Assembly: GCA_035378985.1 (NCBI GenBank)
Contig: DAOSUR010000003.1
Span: 124,001 to 188,000, forward strand
Direction: 5' to 3'
Length of the DNA: 64,000 nucleotides
From: Anaerohalosphaeraceae bacterium
GTDB lineage: Bacteria > Planctomycetota > Phycisphaerae > Sedimentisphaerales > Anaerohalosphaeraceae
The translations under genes were made by a program, and so were the position numbers. The notes below the pieces were generated by a model. That model was not told the origin of the DNA and did no database searches. It was given only the letters and a program-made list of their open reading frames with translations. Below are positions 53,347-61,164 of this stretch, in pieces; positions within the stretch are counted from its first letter, which is position 1, and each line of letters opens with the position of its first letter.

Positions 53347-53835
53347 CTACAAAGACTGGAGTTTTGCTCCCAGTGCCGTGACGTGGGACATCTCCTCCAC
53401 AATAATTTTCTCAATCTTGTCTTTGCCGGATTTGGTCGGCACCAGACCCTTAATGCCGACATAAAAAGCGATGGAATCCTTTTCAGCATTGATAGCAATT
53501 TTGAGCAGCTCAGCCATCGACTCTTTTCCGGTCAGTTTTTCCATCGGTCCGGCCTTGCCTTCCGTACCGTGAAAATCCGCCATCGTCTTGAGGTATTGAG
53601 CCGCCTCGCCGTCCGGGTCATAGACAGCCGTATCTTTTTCTGAAGGCGACAAATCTTTCCGCATCAGCGCGAAGGTCTTTTCGTGCCCCTCTTCCATAAC
53701 CGCCAGGTCCAGCAGCATCTTTTTCAAATCAGGTTTGGCGGCCTTGCCGGCTGCTTCCCGATAAAAACGGGCGGCATTGTTCTCAATTCGTTCTGCAATT
53801 TCAAAAATCTCGTCGGCATTAAAAGTGATGGCCAT
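53347..53835 (-). CDS. Ferritin-like/rubrerythrin-type diiron protein
   Basis: 162 residues from the ATG at 53835. The diiron ligands appear as NAARFYREA, MEEGHEKTF, NAEKDSIAFY and EEMSHVTAL, the two-helix-pair rubrerythrin pattern, but there is no C-terminal rubredoxin domain. Probably reduces peroxide with electrons from the separate rubredoxin. Starts four bases after the ferritin stop. Confidence 0.85.
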   Translation of the reverse strand: MAITFNADEIFEIAERIENNAARFYREAAGKAAKPDLKKMLLDLAVMEEGHEKTFALMRKDLSPSEKDTAVYDPDGEAAQYLKTMADFHGTEGKAGPMEKLTGKESMAELLKIAINAEKDSIAFYVGIKGLVPTKSGKDKIEKIIVEEMSHVTALGAKLQSL

Positions 53836-53839
53836 AATT

Positions 53840-54337
53840 TTAGTCTCCCGCACCACGCTGTCCCATTTCCTTATCAAGCATATACAAGCCGCCTTTGCTG
53901 TCCTGAACCATTTTGATTTTCGCCAAAACAAGTTCCGCAGCGGCTTCCTCTTCCACCTGTTCGCTGACAAACCACTGGAGAAACACGCCGGCGGCATAAT
54001 CTTTCTCCTGGGCAGCCGTTTCTACCAGTTTATGAATCAAAGCTGTCACATGCCGTTCATGCTTGAGAACCTCTTCAAACATCTTCAGCGGAGACTCCCA
54101 GTCGGTTGGGGGAGCAGCAATCGCCCCCAGTTTGACCCGGCCGCCCCGCTCCACAATGTGATGATAAAACTTCATTGCATGGGTCATTTCTTCCTGGGCC
54201 TGGGCCCGCATCCAGTGAGCAAAACCAGGCAGCTGCATCTCCTCCAGGGCAGCTGACATCGACCAATACAGGTAGGCTGAATAGGTTTCCGCGGCCAGCT
54301 GTTCATTAAAGGCCTTTTCAATTGCCTTGGAAATCAT
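53840..54337 (-). CDS. Bacterial non-heme ferritin
   Basis: 165 residues from the ATG at 54337 (GGGGAG eight bases upstream; an ATG six bases further up is too close to that site). Ferroxidase residues lie in EQLAAETYSAYLYWSM, EEMTHAMKFYHHI and EQVEEEAAAE. Stores iron and limits Fenton chemistry. Confidence 0.93.
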   Translation of the reverse strand: MISKAIEKAFNEQLAAETYSAYLYWSMSAALEEMQLPGFAHWMRAQAQEEMTHAMKFYHHIVERGGRVKLGAIAAPPTDWESPLKMFEEVLKHERHVTALIHKLVETAAQEKDYAAGVFLQWFVSEQVEEEAAAELVLAKIKMVQDSKGGLYMLDKEMGQRGAGD

Positions 54338-54442
54338 AACCATCTCCCCTTTTGCTTATGTTTCGTTTCTTCAGACCGCTCAAAACCGCCTGTATTTTAC
54401 TGCGGTCTGTTTTTTTTGCAATCTGTTGTTTTTGTTTTTGGT

Positions 54443-55624
54443 TTATTGGCACAGCCCAGCCTGGCGGTGGCGTTCCAGAATGGTCTGGGCCAGTTCATCG
54501 AGGGCGGCAAAGACGGCTTCCGTCGGATATCCCTTGGCAATGACCGGCGGCAGCATTTCCGCCTTCAGCCCACTCAGAAGCGAGGTCATCTGTTCGGGCA
54601 TTTTGCCGGCCCAGCCGTAGGAACCAATCAAACCGAGAAACCGGGTTTTCGGCCGCAAGGCATTAACCAGCATCGCCGCATAAGCTGCCTGGGGATGAGG
54701 TCCCGTCAGAACGGTCGGCGTTGCCAGAACCACTGTCGCAGCATTCACCAGAGAAATCGCCAGCTTTCCGACATCCCCCCCGACAACATTAAACTGCTGC
54801 ACCCGGATATTTCTGGATGCCAGGGCCTCCGTAAAATACTCCGCCATCCGACGGGTGCTGTCATGCATCGATACAAAGGCGAGCACCACTTCATTCTTGA
54901 CATCATCGCTGATCCAGTCGCGATAAGCATCCATAATAAAGGACGGCTTGGGATAAACCGGTCCGTGGCTTGGCGCAATCAGACGAATGTCGAGCGATTC
55001 AATCTTTTTCAGATTGCCCCGAATAGCCGAACGGAACGGCATCATAATCTCGGCATAGTAGCGTTTAGCCGCTTCATAAACAGCCGGTTCGTCTTCGACA
55101 AAAAGTCGGCTTGTCGCCTGATGAGAACCAAAAAAATCGCAGCTGAATAAAATCCGGTCCTCCGGCAGCCACGTACACATCGTCTCCGGCCAGTGAACCC
55201 ACGGGGTATAGATAAACCGAAGGGTCTTGTCGCCCAACGACAGCTCCTGCCCGTCGTCGACGGTTATAAATTGCTCTTCCTCAAGCCGCAGATGGTCCAT
55301 CAGCATCGACTTGCACTTTGGGTTGGTCACCACCTTGGCTTCCGGATACATCAGCAGCACATCCGGAATGCTGCCGGAATGGTCCTGTTCGGCGTGATGG
55401 CTGACGATGTAATCCAGCTTTTCAATCCCTGTCTGAACCAAATGGTCAATCAGCTCAGAGGTTTTGGCCGGATCAACCGTATCCAGCAAAGCGGTTTTCT
55501 GGCTGCCTTTAATCAGATAGGCGTTGTAGCTGGTTCCATCCGGAAGCGGAATCAATTCATCAAAAAGCCGGCGGTCCCAATGCTGGACCCCCACGGCATA
55601 CACACGTTCAGCCAGAGTGTTCAT
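54443..55624 (-). CDS. FprA-type flavodiiron protein (rubredoxin:O2/NO reductase)
   Basis: 393 residues from the ATG at 55624 with AGGAGA upstream. N-terminal metallo-beta-lactamase fold with the diiron HHAEQDHSGS motif and further His (PWVHWPETM, SHGPVY), then a flavodoxin domain (VSMHDSTRRMAEYF). Reduces O2 to water or NO to N2O with electrons from rubredoxin, protecting anaerobes. Confidence 0.93.
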   Translation of the reverse strand: MNTLAERVYAVGVQHWDRRLFDELIPLPDGTSYNAYLIKGSQKTALLDTVDPAKTSELIDHLVQTGIEKLDYIVSHHAEQDHSGSIPDVLLMYPEAKVVTNPKCKSMLMDHLRLEEEQFITVDDGQELSLGDKTLRFIYTPWVHWPETMCTWLPEDRILFSCDFFGSHQATSRLFVEDEPAVYEAAKRYYAEIMMPFRSAIRGNLKKIESLDIRLIAPSHGPVYPKPSFIMDAYRDWISDDVKNEVVLAFVSMHDSTRRMAEYFTEALASRNIRVQQFNVVGGDVGKLAISLVNAATVVLATPTVLTGPHPQAAYAAMLVNALRPKTRFLGLIGSYGWAGKMPEQMTSLLSGLKAEMLPPVIAKGYPTEAVFAALDELAQTILERHRQAGLCQ

Positions 55625-55651
55625 CGGATTTCTCCTGAAAAGCAAAACATC

Positions 55652-56242
55652 TTATCGCATCATAGACAACGCATTCAGTACCGCATCATAATCCGGCTCG
55701 GTCGCCACTTCAGGCACCAGCTGGATATAGACGATTTTTCCATTTTTGTCGGCAATCATAACAGAACGGGCCAGCAAGTGCAGTTCTTTTATCAGCAAAC
55801 CGGTCGCTTTCCCAAACGCCGCCTCTTTGTAGTCGGATGCAACACGAACGTGCTCGGCACCGGCTGCACCGCACCATCGTTTCTGGGCAAACGGCAAATC
55901 CATACTCACCGTCAAAACGACGGCTTTGTCCTGCAGTTTTTTGGCTTCTTCATTGAACCGACGCGTCTGTAAATCACAGATGCCGGTATCCAGAGAAGGA
56001 ACGGTCGAAAGAATCAGCGTCTTGCCGCGAAAATCAGAAAGTCTGACATCCGATAAATCCGGTGCCGTCAAAACCACATCCGGCAGCGGGTCATTCACTT
56101 TCAATTCTCTGCCCACCAGCGTCAAGGGAGCCCCTTTGAATGCAATCAGCCCTTTTCGTTCCTGCATAGTATTATCCCTTTCCGTTTTGCAACCGGATCC
56201 GAACAAAACAATCAAAAAAACAGCTATGCCAATTTTTCTCAT
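55652..56242 (-). CDS. tpx: Thiol peroxidase (Tpx) with a lipoprotein signal
   Basis: 196 residues. The C-terminal 170 residues are Tpx: SLDTGICDLQTRRF has the peroxidatic Cys and QKRWCGAAG the resolving Cys. The N-terminus MRKIGIAVFLIVLFGSGC fits a lipobox, so the enzyme is probably lipid-anchored outside the cytoplasm, whereas most Tpx are cytoplasmic or periplasmic without an anchor. I prefer the ATG at 56242 (GGA seven bases upstream); another ATG at 56254 abuts a stem-loop. Confidence 0.87.
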   Translation of the reverse strand: MRKIGIAVFLIVLFGSGCKTERDNTMQERKGLIAFKGAPLTLVGRELKVNDPLPDVVLTAPDLSDVRLSDFRGKTLILSTVPSLDTGICDLQTRRFNEEAKKLQDKAVVLTVSMDLPFAQKRWCGAAGAEHVRVASDYKEAAFGKATGLLIKELHLLARSVMIADKNGKIVYIQLVPEVATEPDYDAVLNALSMMR

Positions 56243-56257
56243 GTTCTTATCCATCCC

Positions 56258-56310
56258 TTCAGGAAGTCCGACCGGCTGCAGGTCTGTCAGTCGGCCGGAA
56301 CGTTCCTGAA
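56258..56310 (-). promoter_or_regulatory. Long stem-loop between rubrerythrin and tpx
   Basis: TTCAGGAA (56258-56265) pairs with TTCCTGAA (56303-56310) and inner GC-rich arms pair imperfectly. There is no T-run, so it may be an mRNA processing or stabilising element, or attenuate tpx translation, rather than a terminator. Confidence 0.55.
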
Positions 56311-56347
56311 AGGCAAACCGTCCCCTCCGGCTTGGTTATTTCAACAA

Positions 56348-56920
56348 TTAATAATTGACCGCTTCCAATTCAAAAAAGGCCTGCGGATGCGCACAGGCCG
56401 GACAGGTTCCCGGGGCTTCAAGCCCTTCGTGAACATATCCGCAGTTCCTGCATACCCAGCGCTGCGGCTTAGGCCGCTTGAATACCTTTCCTTCTTTAAT
56501 GTTTGCCTGTAAAGCCAGATATCGATCGCGATGTCTGGCCTCTGCAACCGCTATCCTGCGGAATACACCGGCAATCTCCTTAAACCCCTCCTGTTCCGCT
56601 ACTTTTGCAAATTCCGGATACATCACGGTTGTTTCGTAGTTTTCACCGTGTGCTGCTTCTGCCAGATTTTGTTCAGTGGTCCCTATTACACCCGCCGGAA
56701 AAGCAGCGCAAATCTCCACCTCACCGCCTTCCAGAAATTTGAACAGCCGTTTGGCATGTTCTTTTTCCTGTTCAGCTGTTTCCATAAAGATGGCGGCTAT
56801 CTGCTCATACCCTTCCTTTTTAGCCTGACCAGCAAAATACGTATACCGATTGCGGGCCTGAGATTCTCCGGCAAAGGCCGTCAGCAAATTCTTTTCCGTC
56901 TTGGTTCCTTTTACTGACAT
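56348..56920 (-). CDS. Rubrerythrin
   Basis: 190 residues from the ATG at 56920. The diiron four-helix domain has FAGESQARNRYTYF, METAEQEKEHAKRL and AVAEARHRDRYLAL; the C-terminal rubredoxin domain has WVCRNCGYVHEG and CPACAHPQAFFE. Reduces hydrogen peroxide to water. Its start lies inside the last codons of the Fur-like gene. Confidence 0.95.
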   Translation of the reverse strand: MSVKGTKTEKNLLTAFAGESQARNRYTYFAGQAKKEGYEQIAAIFMETAEQEKEHAKRLFKFLEGGEVEICAAFPAGVIGTTEQNLAEAAHGENYETTVMYPEFAKVAEQEGFKEIAGVFRRIAVAEARHRDRYLALQANIKEGKVFKRPKPQRWVCRNCGYVHEGLEAPGTCPACAHPQAFFELEAVNY

Positions 56921-57399
56921 ACTGCACTTCTCCCTTCTTCTAACTGTTCCTTTTGTTCCAAACAACGCTTACAAATGCCTTCAAAATAAACGCTTTTTCG
57001 TAAAACGGTACATTGATCCGCCAAACAGGACGGAATTTCAATTGTCTCAAATGGTTCATACTGAAAATCGATGATGGTGCCGCACCGCAGACACCGAAAG
57101 TGCTGGTGGTCTTCCAGCCCGCCGTCATAGCGTTTCGGCTGGCCGGTGCCTTCAACCAGAAAAGCCGCCCCGATTTGGAGCAGAGTATTGAGTGTACGGT
57201 TAACCGTATCCAGAGAAATGCTCGGCATCTCTCTTCGAACCTGCCGATAAACCTCTTCGGCTGTCGGGTGTTCTTTGGATTCGAGCAATACCCTGAAAAC
57301 CCCCAAACGCTGCGGGGTGATTTTTAACCCTTTTGACCGGCAGAGGGTTTCGAACTCTTTCAGCCTTTCCTCAATTGTTTTCACAGTCTCTTTGGACAT
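56911..57399 (-). CDS. Fur-family metalloregulator, probably PerR
   Basis: 162 residues. N-terminal winged helix (KITPQRLGVFRVLLESKEHPTAEEVY), then a metal-binding domain with DHQHFRCLRCGTIIDF and ICKRCLEQK (structural zinc CxxC pairs). Leading the rubrerythrin-tpx-FprA run strongly suggests a peroxide-sensing repressor (PerR) rather than an iron-only Fur; the oxidation-sensing His cannot be verified here. It overlaps rubrerythrin by ten bases. Confidence 0.88.
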   Translation of the reverse strand: MSKETVKTIEERLKEFETLCRSKGLKITPQRLGVFRVLLESKEHPTAEEVYRQVRREMPSISLDTVNRTLNTLLQIGAAFLVEGTGQPKRYDGGLEDHQHFRCLRCGTIIDFQYEPFETIEIPSCLADQCTVLRKSVYFEGICKRCLEQKEQLEEGRSAVCQ

Positions 57400-57415
57400 C
57401 GATTTTATAATTTTT

Positions 57416-57455
57416 TACTAAATAGTATATGTTCTTATTTAGTTTTTGTTCTTAT
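57416..57455. promoter_or_regulatory. Possible PerR/Fur control region
   Basis: Between the regulator gene and the phosphoesterase gene: an inverted TACTA..TAGTA (57416-57427) followed by two TGTTCTTAT copies (57430-57438 and 57447-57455, 17 bases apart). AT-rich, resembles an operator area, but it does not match a canonical Fur/PerR box exactly. Confidence 0.35.
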
Positions 57456-57500
57456 GCACATTAGATTTTTATTAAAAATAAAAAAAAAAGAGCACATTCT

Positions 57501-58148
57501 CTAAAGAGATTTAAACCGGATATCTACACAAGTCCCGTTTATTTCAGCGGTTGCGTAAAACCCATTCTTAAAGGGGCCGGGATTTACAAGAATTGTTCTG
57601 CCGATTTTGTCTTGAGATACGGCTTCGTGAATATGACCCGAGACAGCAAGAATCGGCTCCGTTTCTTCGATAAAAACCCGTATCGCACGGCTTCCCGTAT
57701 GCTGACCTTGCGCAAACCTGTCCACAGATGTATTGAATGCGGGCTGATGGGAAACAAATACTAAGGGCAAGCTCGGCTTCGAAGCAGGTTTTATTTTTTG
57801 GAGAGCTTTTCGAAAAGGAGAATTCGGATATTCTTTTTCCCGATTAAATGCGGCGGGTTCTGTTCCGCTTATTCCGGCAAAACAAAGATTCTGATGCTCC
57901 ACAACTTTTCCATCCAGAAGCGCCCCCCTGTCTTCCAGCAACTCGGCAACGCCCGAAGGGTCACAATTTCCCGAAACACCTAAGATCACCGGGCAATGCT
58001 CCTCCAGAACAGATAATATCCGACGGACCTGCTCCAATCCGCCGAAATTGGCGATATCCCCCGCCAAAAGTACAGCATCATGGCCCCCCGCGATGCGTTC
58101 CAGCCCATCGACTCTGTTATGCAAATCTGCTAACAGTAAAAGTTTCAC
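57501..58148 (-). CDS. Calcineurin-like metallophosphoesterase
   Basis: 215 residues from a GTG at 58148, giving VKLLLLADLHN at the N-terminus; the longer frame upstream lacks support. Metal motifs ADLHN, AGDIANFGG, GVSGNCDP, VSHQPA and SGHIHEA are present. Substrate unknown. Close to and divergent from the DAHP synthase gene. Confidence 0.82.
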   Translation of the reverse strand: MKLLLLADLHNRVDGLERIAGGHDAVLLAGDIANFGGLEQVRRILSVLEEHCPVILGVSGNCDPSGVAELLEDRGALLDGKVVEHQNLCFAGISGTEPAAFNREKEYPNSPFRKALQKIKPASKPSLPLVFVSHQPAFNTSVDRFAQGQHTGSRAIRVFIEETEPILAVSGHIHEAVSQDKIGRTILVNPGPFKNGFYATAEINGTCVDIRFKSL

Positions 58149-58298
58149 AGTAACCCCGCTCTTTTGTCTCAGGATTCTATCCTGCCGAGATGTCAGGGTC
58201 AAAATCTTTCTAACCCTTTTGCTTTCTTGAAAAAACTTTCTGCAGATGTTAGATTTCTTTTTTTCTTACGAGATTATGTTTCCGGAAAGAAAAACAAT

Positions 58299-59318
58299 AT
58301 GATTGTTGTAATGAAGCCAGGGGCCGCTGAGGCCCATATTCAGCACGTTGTCAAATTAATCCGCGAGTACGGTCTGAAAGAACATATTATTTACGGAACG
58401 GACCGAACCGTGATTGCCTGTCTGGGCGATAAACGGGCTGTGGACAAGGGAGCCATCGAAAACGCACCGATGGTGGAAAAGATTGTTCCGATTCTGGCCC
58501 CCTATAAAATGGCTTCTCTCGAAGTCAAAAAAGAACGCACCGTTATCTCCATTGGTCCAAAACAATTTCCTATCGGGGGAACCAAAATCGGCGTCATCGC
58601 GGGTCCCTGCGCCGTAGAAAGTCGAGAACAGGTTCTCCAGACCGCCCGTCAGGCCGCCGCAGCCGGATGTATCGGCTTTCGCGGAGGCGCCTTCAAGCCC
58701 CGCACCAGCCCCTACAGCCACCAGGGGCTCGGCAAAAAGGGGCTGGAATTCCTTGCAGAAGCCAGAGAGGAAACCGGTTTAGCCATCGTCACGGAAGTGG
58801 TCGGTTTGGAACAAATCGAAGAGATTCTTCCGGTGGCCGATGTTCTGCAAATCGGCGCTCGAAATATGCAGCATTATCCGCTGCTGGAAGCGATTGGCCA
58901 AACGAAAAAACCGGTTTTGCTCAAACGAGGAATGAGCGCCACACTGGATGAGTTTCTCCTGGCCGCAGAGTATATTATCAATGCCGGCAATCCCAATGTG
59001 ATTCTTTGTGAACGAGGTATCCGCACGTTTGAAACCTATGTTCGCAACACACTGCCGCTGGCGATTATTCCCGCCCTGCGGGAGCGAACCCACCTGCCGA
59101 TTGTCATTGATCCTTCCCATGGGACAGGCCATGCATACATGGTCCCCTCGATGTGTTTAGCCGCCGTTGCCGCAGGTGCTGACGGTCTGCTTATCGAGTG
59201 TCATCCCGACCCTGAACATGCAATCTCGGATGGAGCCCAATCGATCACACCGGAAGTGCTGACTCAACTGATGGTTCGACTCAGAAAAGTCGCTCAAGCC
59301 GTCGAACGGGATTTATAG
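58299..59318 (+). CDS. aroF: 3-deoxy-7-phosphoheptulonate (DAHP) synthase, class I beta
   Basis: 339 residues from the ATG at 58299 (GGAAAG upstream). An N-terminal ferredoxin-like regulatory domain (MIVVMKPGAAEAHIQHVVKL, about 70 residues) precedes the barrel with VIAGPCAVESREQ, FRGGAFKPRTSPYS, LLKRGMSATLDEFL and IDPSHGTGHAY. First step of aromatic amino acid synthesis; the N-terminal domain is usually for feedback control by Tyr/Phe. The last six bases overlap the convergent regulator gene. Confidence 0.95.
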   Translation: MIVVMKPGAAEAHIQHVVKLIREYGLKEHIIYGTDRTVIACLGDKRAVDKGAIENAPMVEKIVPILAPYKMASLEVKKERTVISIGPKQFPIGGTKIGVIAGPCAVESREQVLQTARQAAAAGCIGFRGGAFKPRTSPYSHQGLGKKGLEFLAEAREETGLAIVTEVVGLEQIEEILPVADVLQIGARNMQHYPLLEAIGQTKKPVLLKRGMSATLDEFLLAAEYIINAGNPNVILCERGIRTFETYVRNTLPLAIIPALRERTHLPIVIDPSHGTGHAYMVPSMCLAAVAAGADGLLIECHPDPEHAISDGAQSITPEVLTQLMVRLRKVAQAVERDL

Positions 59319-60755
59319 ATTGTACTCCTTGATTTTTCGGTAAAGCGTGCGCTCTCCGATTTTCAGGATACGCGCCGCTTCAGCGCGATTATGTCCGGTC
59401 ATTTCGAGCGTTCGCCGGATGTGTTCGCGTTCGACCTCCTCCAGTGATTTGCCCGCCATCTCCCTGAAAAACGAGTCGCCGCCTTCGGCAGCTCCAGCCG
59501 AAAAAGCATTCAAAACAATCGGCTCTTTCTCTTTTTTGTCCAACTCCACCAGACCTCCTTCATCTGTATATGAAGTCGGCGAAGGAGCTTCCAGCTGTTT
59601 GAGACGGGAAATTTCCGGCGGTAAATCCTGCAAATCCAGGATATCTTTCTCACACATCACAACCATTGTCCGCACGACATTTCTCAACTGACGGATATTC
59701 CCCGGCCAGGAATAAGCCATCAGCGCCCGCATAGCCGGTTCCGTAATCAGGTGAATATCCCGTCCGGTGTCTTCACACGCCTCCTTGAGAAAATACCCGA
59801 ACAGTTCCGGGATGTCCTGCGGACGCTTTCGAAGAGGAGGAAGCGTAACAGCCGCCTCTTTGATGCGGAAATACAAATCCTGACGAAATTTTTTCTGCTC
59901 CACCAGTGCCGCCAGGTCATGATTGGTTGCACTGATCACCCGAACATCCACAACAATAGAATGGCTGGCTCCGACGGGACAAATGATTCCATCCTCGAGA
60001 ACCCGCAGCAGCTTGGCCTGCATCGGCAGAGGCATATCCCCGATTTCGTCCAGAAAAAGTGTTCCTCCGTCGGCAATCTGGAAAAGTCCCTTTCTGTCGC
60101 CGGTGGCCCCCGTGAAAGCCCCTTTTACATGACCGAAAAGTTCACTTTCCAGAAGCGTCTCTGCCAGACCTGCACAATTGATCGGACAGAAAGGTCCGTC
60201 CTTCCGACGCGAATTTTCGTGAAGAGCTCTCGCGGTCAGTTCCTTGCCTGTACCGGATTCCCCTTCAATCAGCACACTCAAATCCGTGGGGGCAACGCGG
60301 CGAAGGATGCGATAGACACTCTGCATCAGAGGGCTCCGGCTGTGCACGCCGGGGAAGACAAAATCATCGACTACTTTTGTCTGCAGGATACCGGGGACGG
60401 CCTGCTCGACCAGAGTCCGCAGCTGCTCAGGAGGCACCGGTTTAGCCAGATAATCCCAAGCCCCCCGCCGCATGGCCTGTTTGCAAGTCTCAATCGTAGG
60501 AGAAGAAGAGGTAATGACAACCGGAACAGCAGCGCGACGGACCTTAACCGCTTCCAGAAGAACAAAACCATCCGTCCCCCCGTTGAGGTTCAAATCGCAA
60601 ATCACCAAACAAAGCCCCTCATTTTGGAGAGCATCAAGGGCTTGCCGGGTCGTCTGTACCCAGAGGACCTGAATGGAATCCAAAAAGAGCTCTTCCAGCA
60701 CCTCCACATGCTGGCGCTCCTCATCGGCAACCAAAATCACCGGCTTTTTGCCCAT
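59313..60755 (-). CDS. Sigma-54-dependent response regulator (NtrC type)
   Basis: 480 residues from the ATG at 60755. Receiver domain (VADEERQHVEVL, phosphoacceptor in VICDLNLNG), AAA+ domain with Walker A GESGTGKE, the sigma-54 contact GAFTGA (GHVKGAFTGATGD) and Walker B FLDEIGDM, then a Fis-type HTH (TLEMTGHNRAEAARILKIG). No partner kinase is adjacent. It is activated by phosphorylation and opens sigma-54 promoters. Note VADEER rather than VDD at the acidic pocket, so phosphorylation chemistry may differ. Confidence 0.94.
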   Translation of the reverse strand: MGKKPVILVADEERQHVEVLEELFLDSIQVLWVQTTRQALDALQNEGLCLVICDLNLNGGTDGFVLLEAVKVRRAAVPVVITSSSPTIETCKQAMRRGAWDYLAKPVPPEQLRTLVEQAVPGILQTKVVDDFVFPGVHSRSPLMQSVYRILRRVAPTDLSVLIEGESGTGKELTARALHENSRRKDGPFCPINCAGLAETLLESELFGHVKGAFTGATGDRKGLFQIADGGTLFLDEIGDMPLPMQAKLLRVLEDGIICPVGASHSIVVDVRVISATNHDLAALVEQKKFRQDLYFRIKEAAVTLPPLRKRPQDIPELFGYFLKEACEDTGRDIHLITEPAMRALMAYSWPGNIRQLRNVVRTMVVMCEKDILDLQDLPPEISRLKQLEAPSPTSYTDEGGLVELDKKEKEPIVLNAFSAGAAEGGDSFFREMAGKSLEEVEREHIRRTLEMTGHNRAEAARILKIGERTLYRKIKEYNL

Positions 60756-60771
60756 CGTGCATCCGGAAAAA

Positions 60772-61047
60772 CTACTTTTTTCTTTTTTTCCGCGTCGATT
60801 CCTCTGCAGTCTTTTCGGGCGCCGGAAGGTGTCCTTTAGGGGGTTGTCCGCCAATCACCCGGACATTTCGAGCCTGAAGCCCCTTGGGAGTCCGGACCCA
60901 CTCATATTCCACGAGCTGGTCATGAACCAGACGCCGATATCCTTCCTGCAGGATAGCGGTATAATGGACAAATACATCCTGCCCGTCCGGTCCGAAAATA
61001 AATCCAAATCCCTTGACAGGATCAAACCATTTCACTGTCCCTGTCAT
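60772..61047 (-). CDS. Cold-shock domain protein with basic C-terminal tail
   Basis: 91 residues from the ATG at 61047 (GAGGGAGG upstream). RNP-like motifs KGFGFIFG and DVFVHY identify a cold-shock domain binding single-stranded RNA/DNA. The C-terminal about 25 residues end in KKRKK, longer than a canonical Csp. It overlaps nothing and lies between pnp and the NtrC-like gene. Confidence 0.92.
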   Translation of the reverse strand: MTGTVKWFDPVKGFGFIFGPDGQDVFVHYTAILQEGYRRLVHDQLVEYEWVRTPKGLQARNVRVIGGQPPKGHLPAPEKTAEESTRKKRKK

Positions 61048-61164
61048 CCTTATCCCTCCCTCTGCGAACGCCAAGAGGTTTTTTCGTCATTTCGCCCACT
61101 CTGCCGCCGCGCTGTTCATAGGTGCATTGTCACCCCTTCCCGCTGCGGCAGGACTTCACCGAAT

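Noticed and set aside
59751..60839. 362-codon plus-strand frame opposite the NtrC-type regulator
   Set aside because: No ribosome site or domain; the minus-strand gene is conserved throughout.
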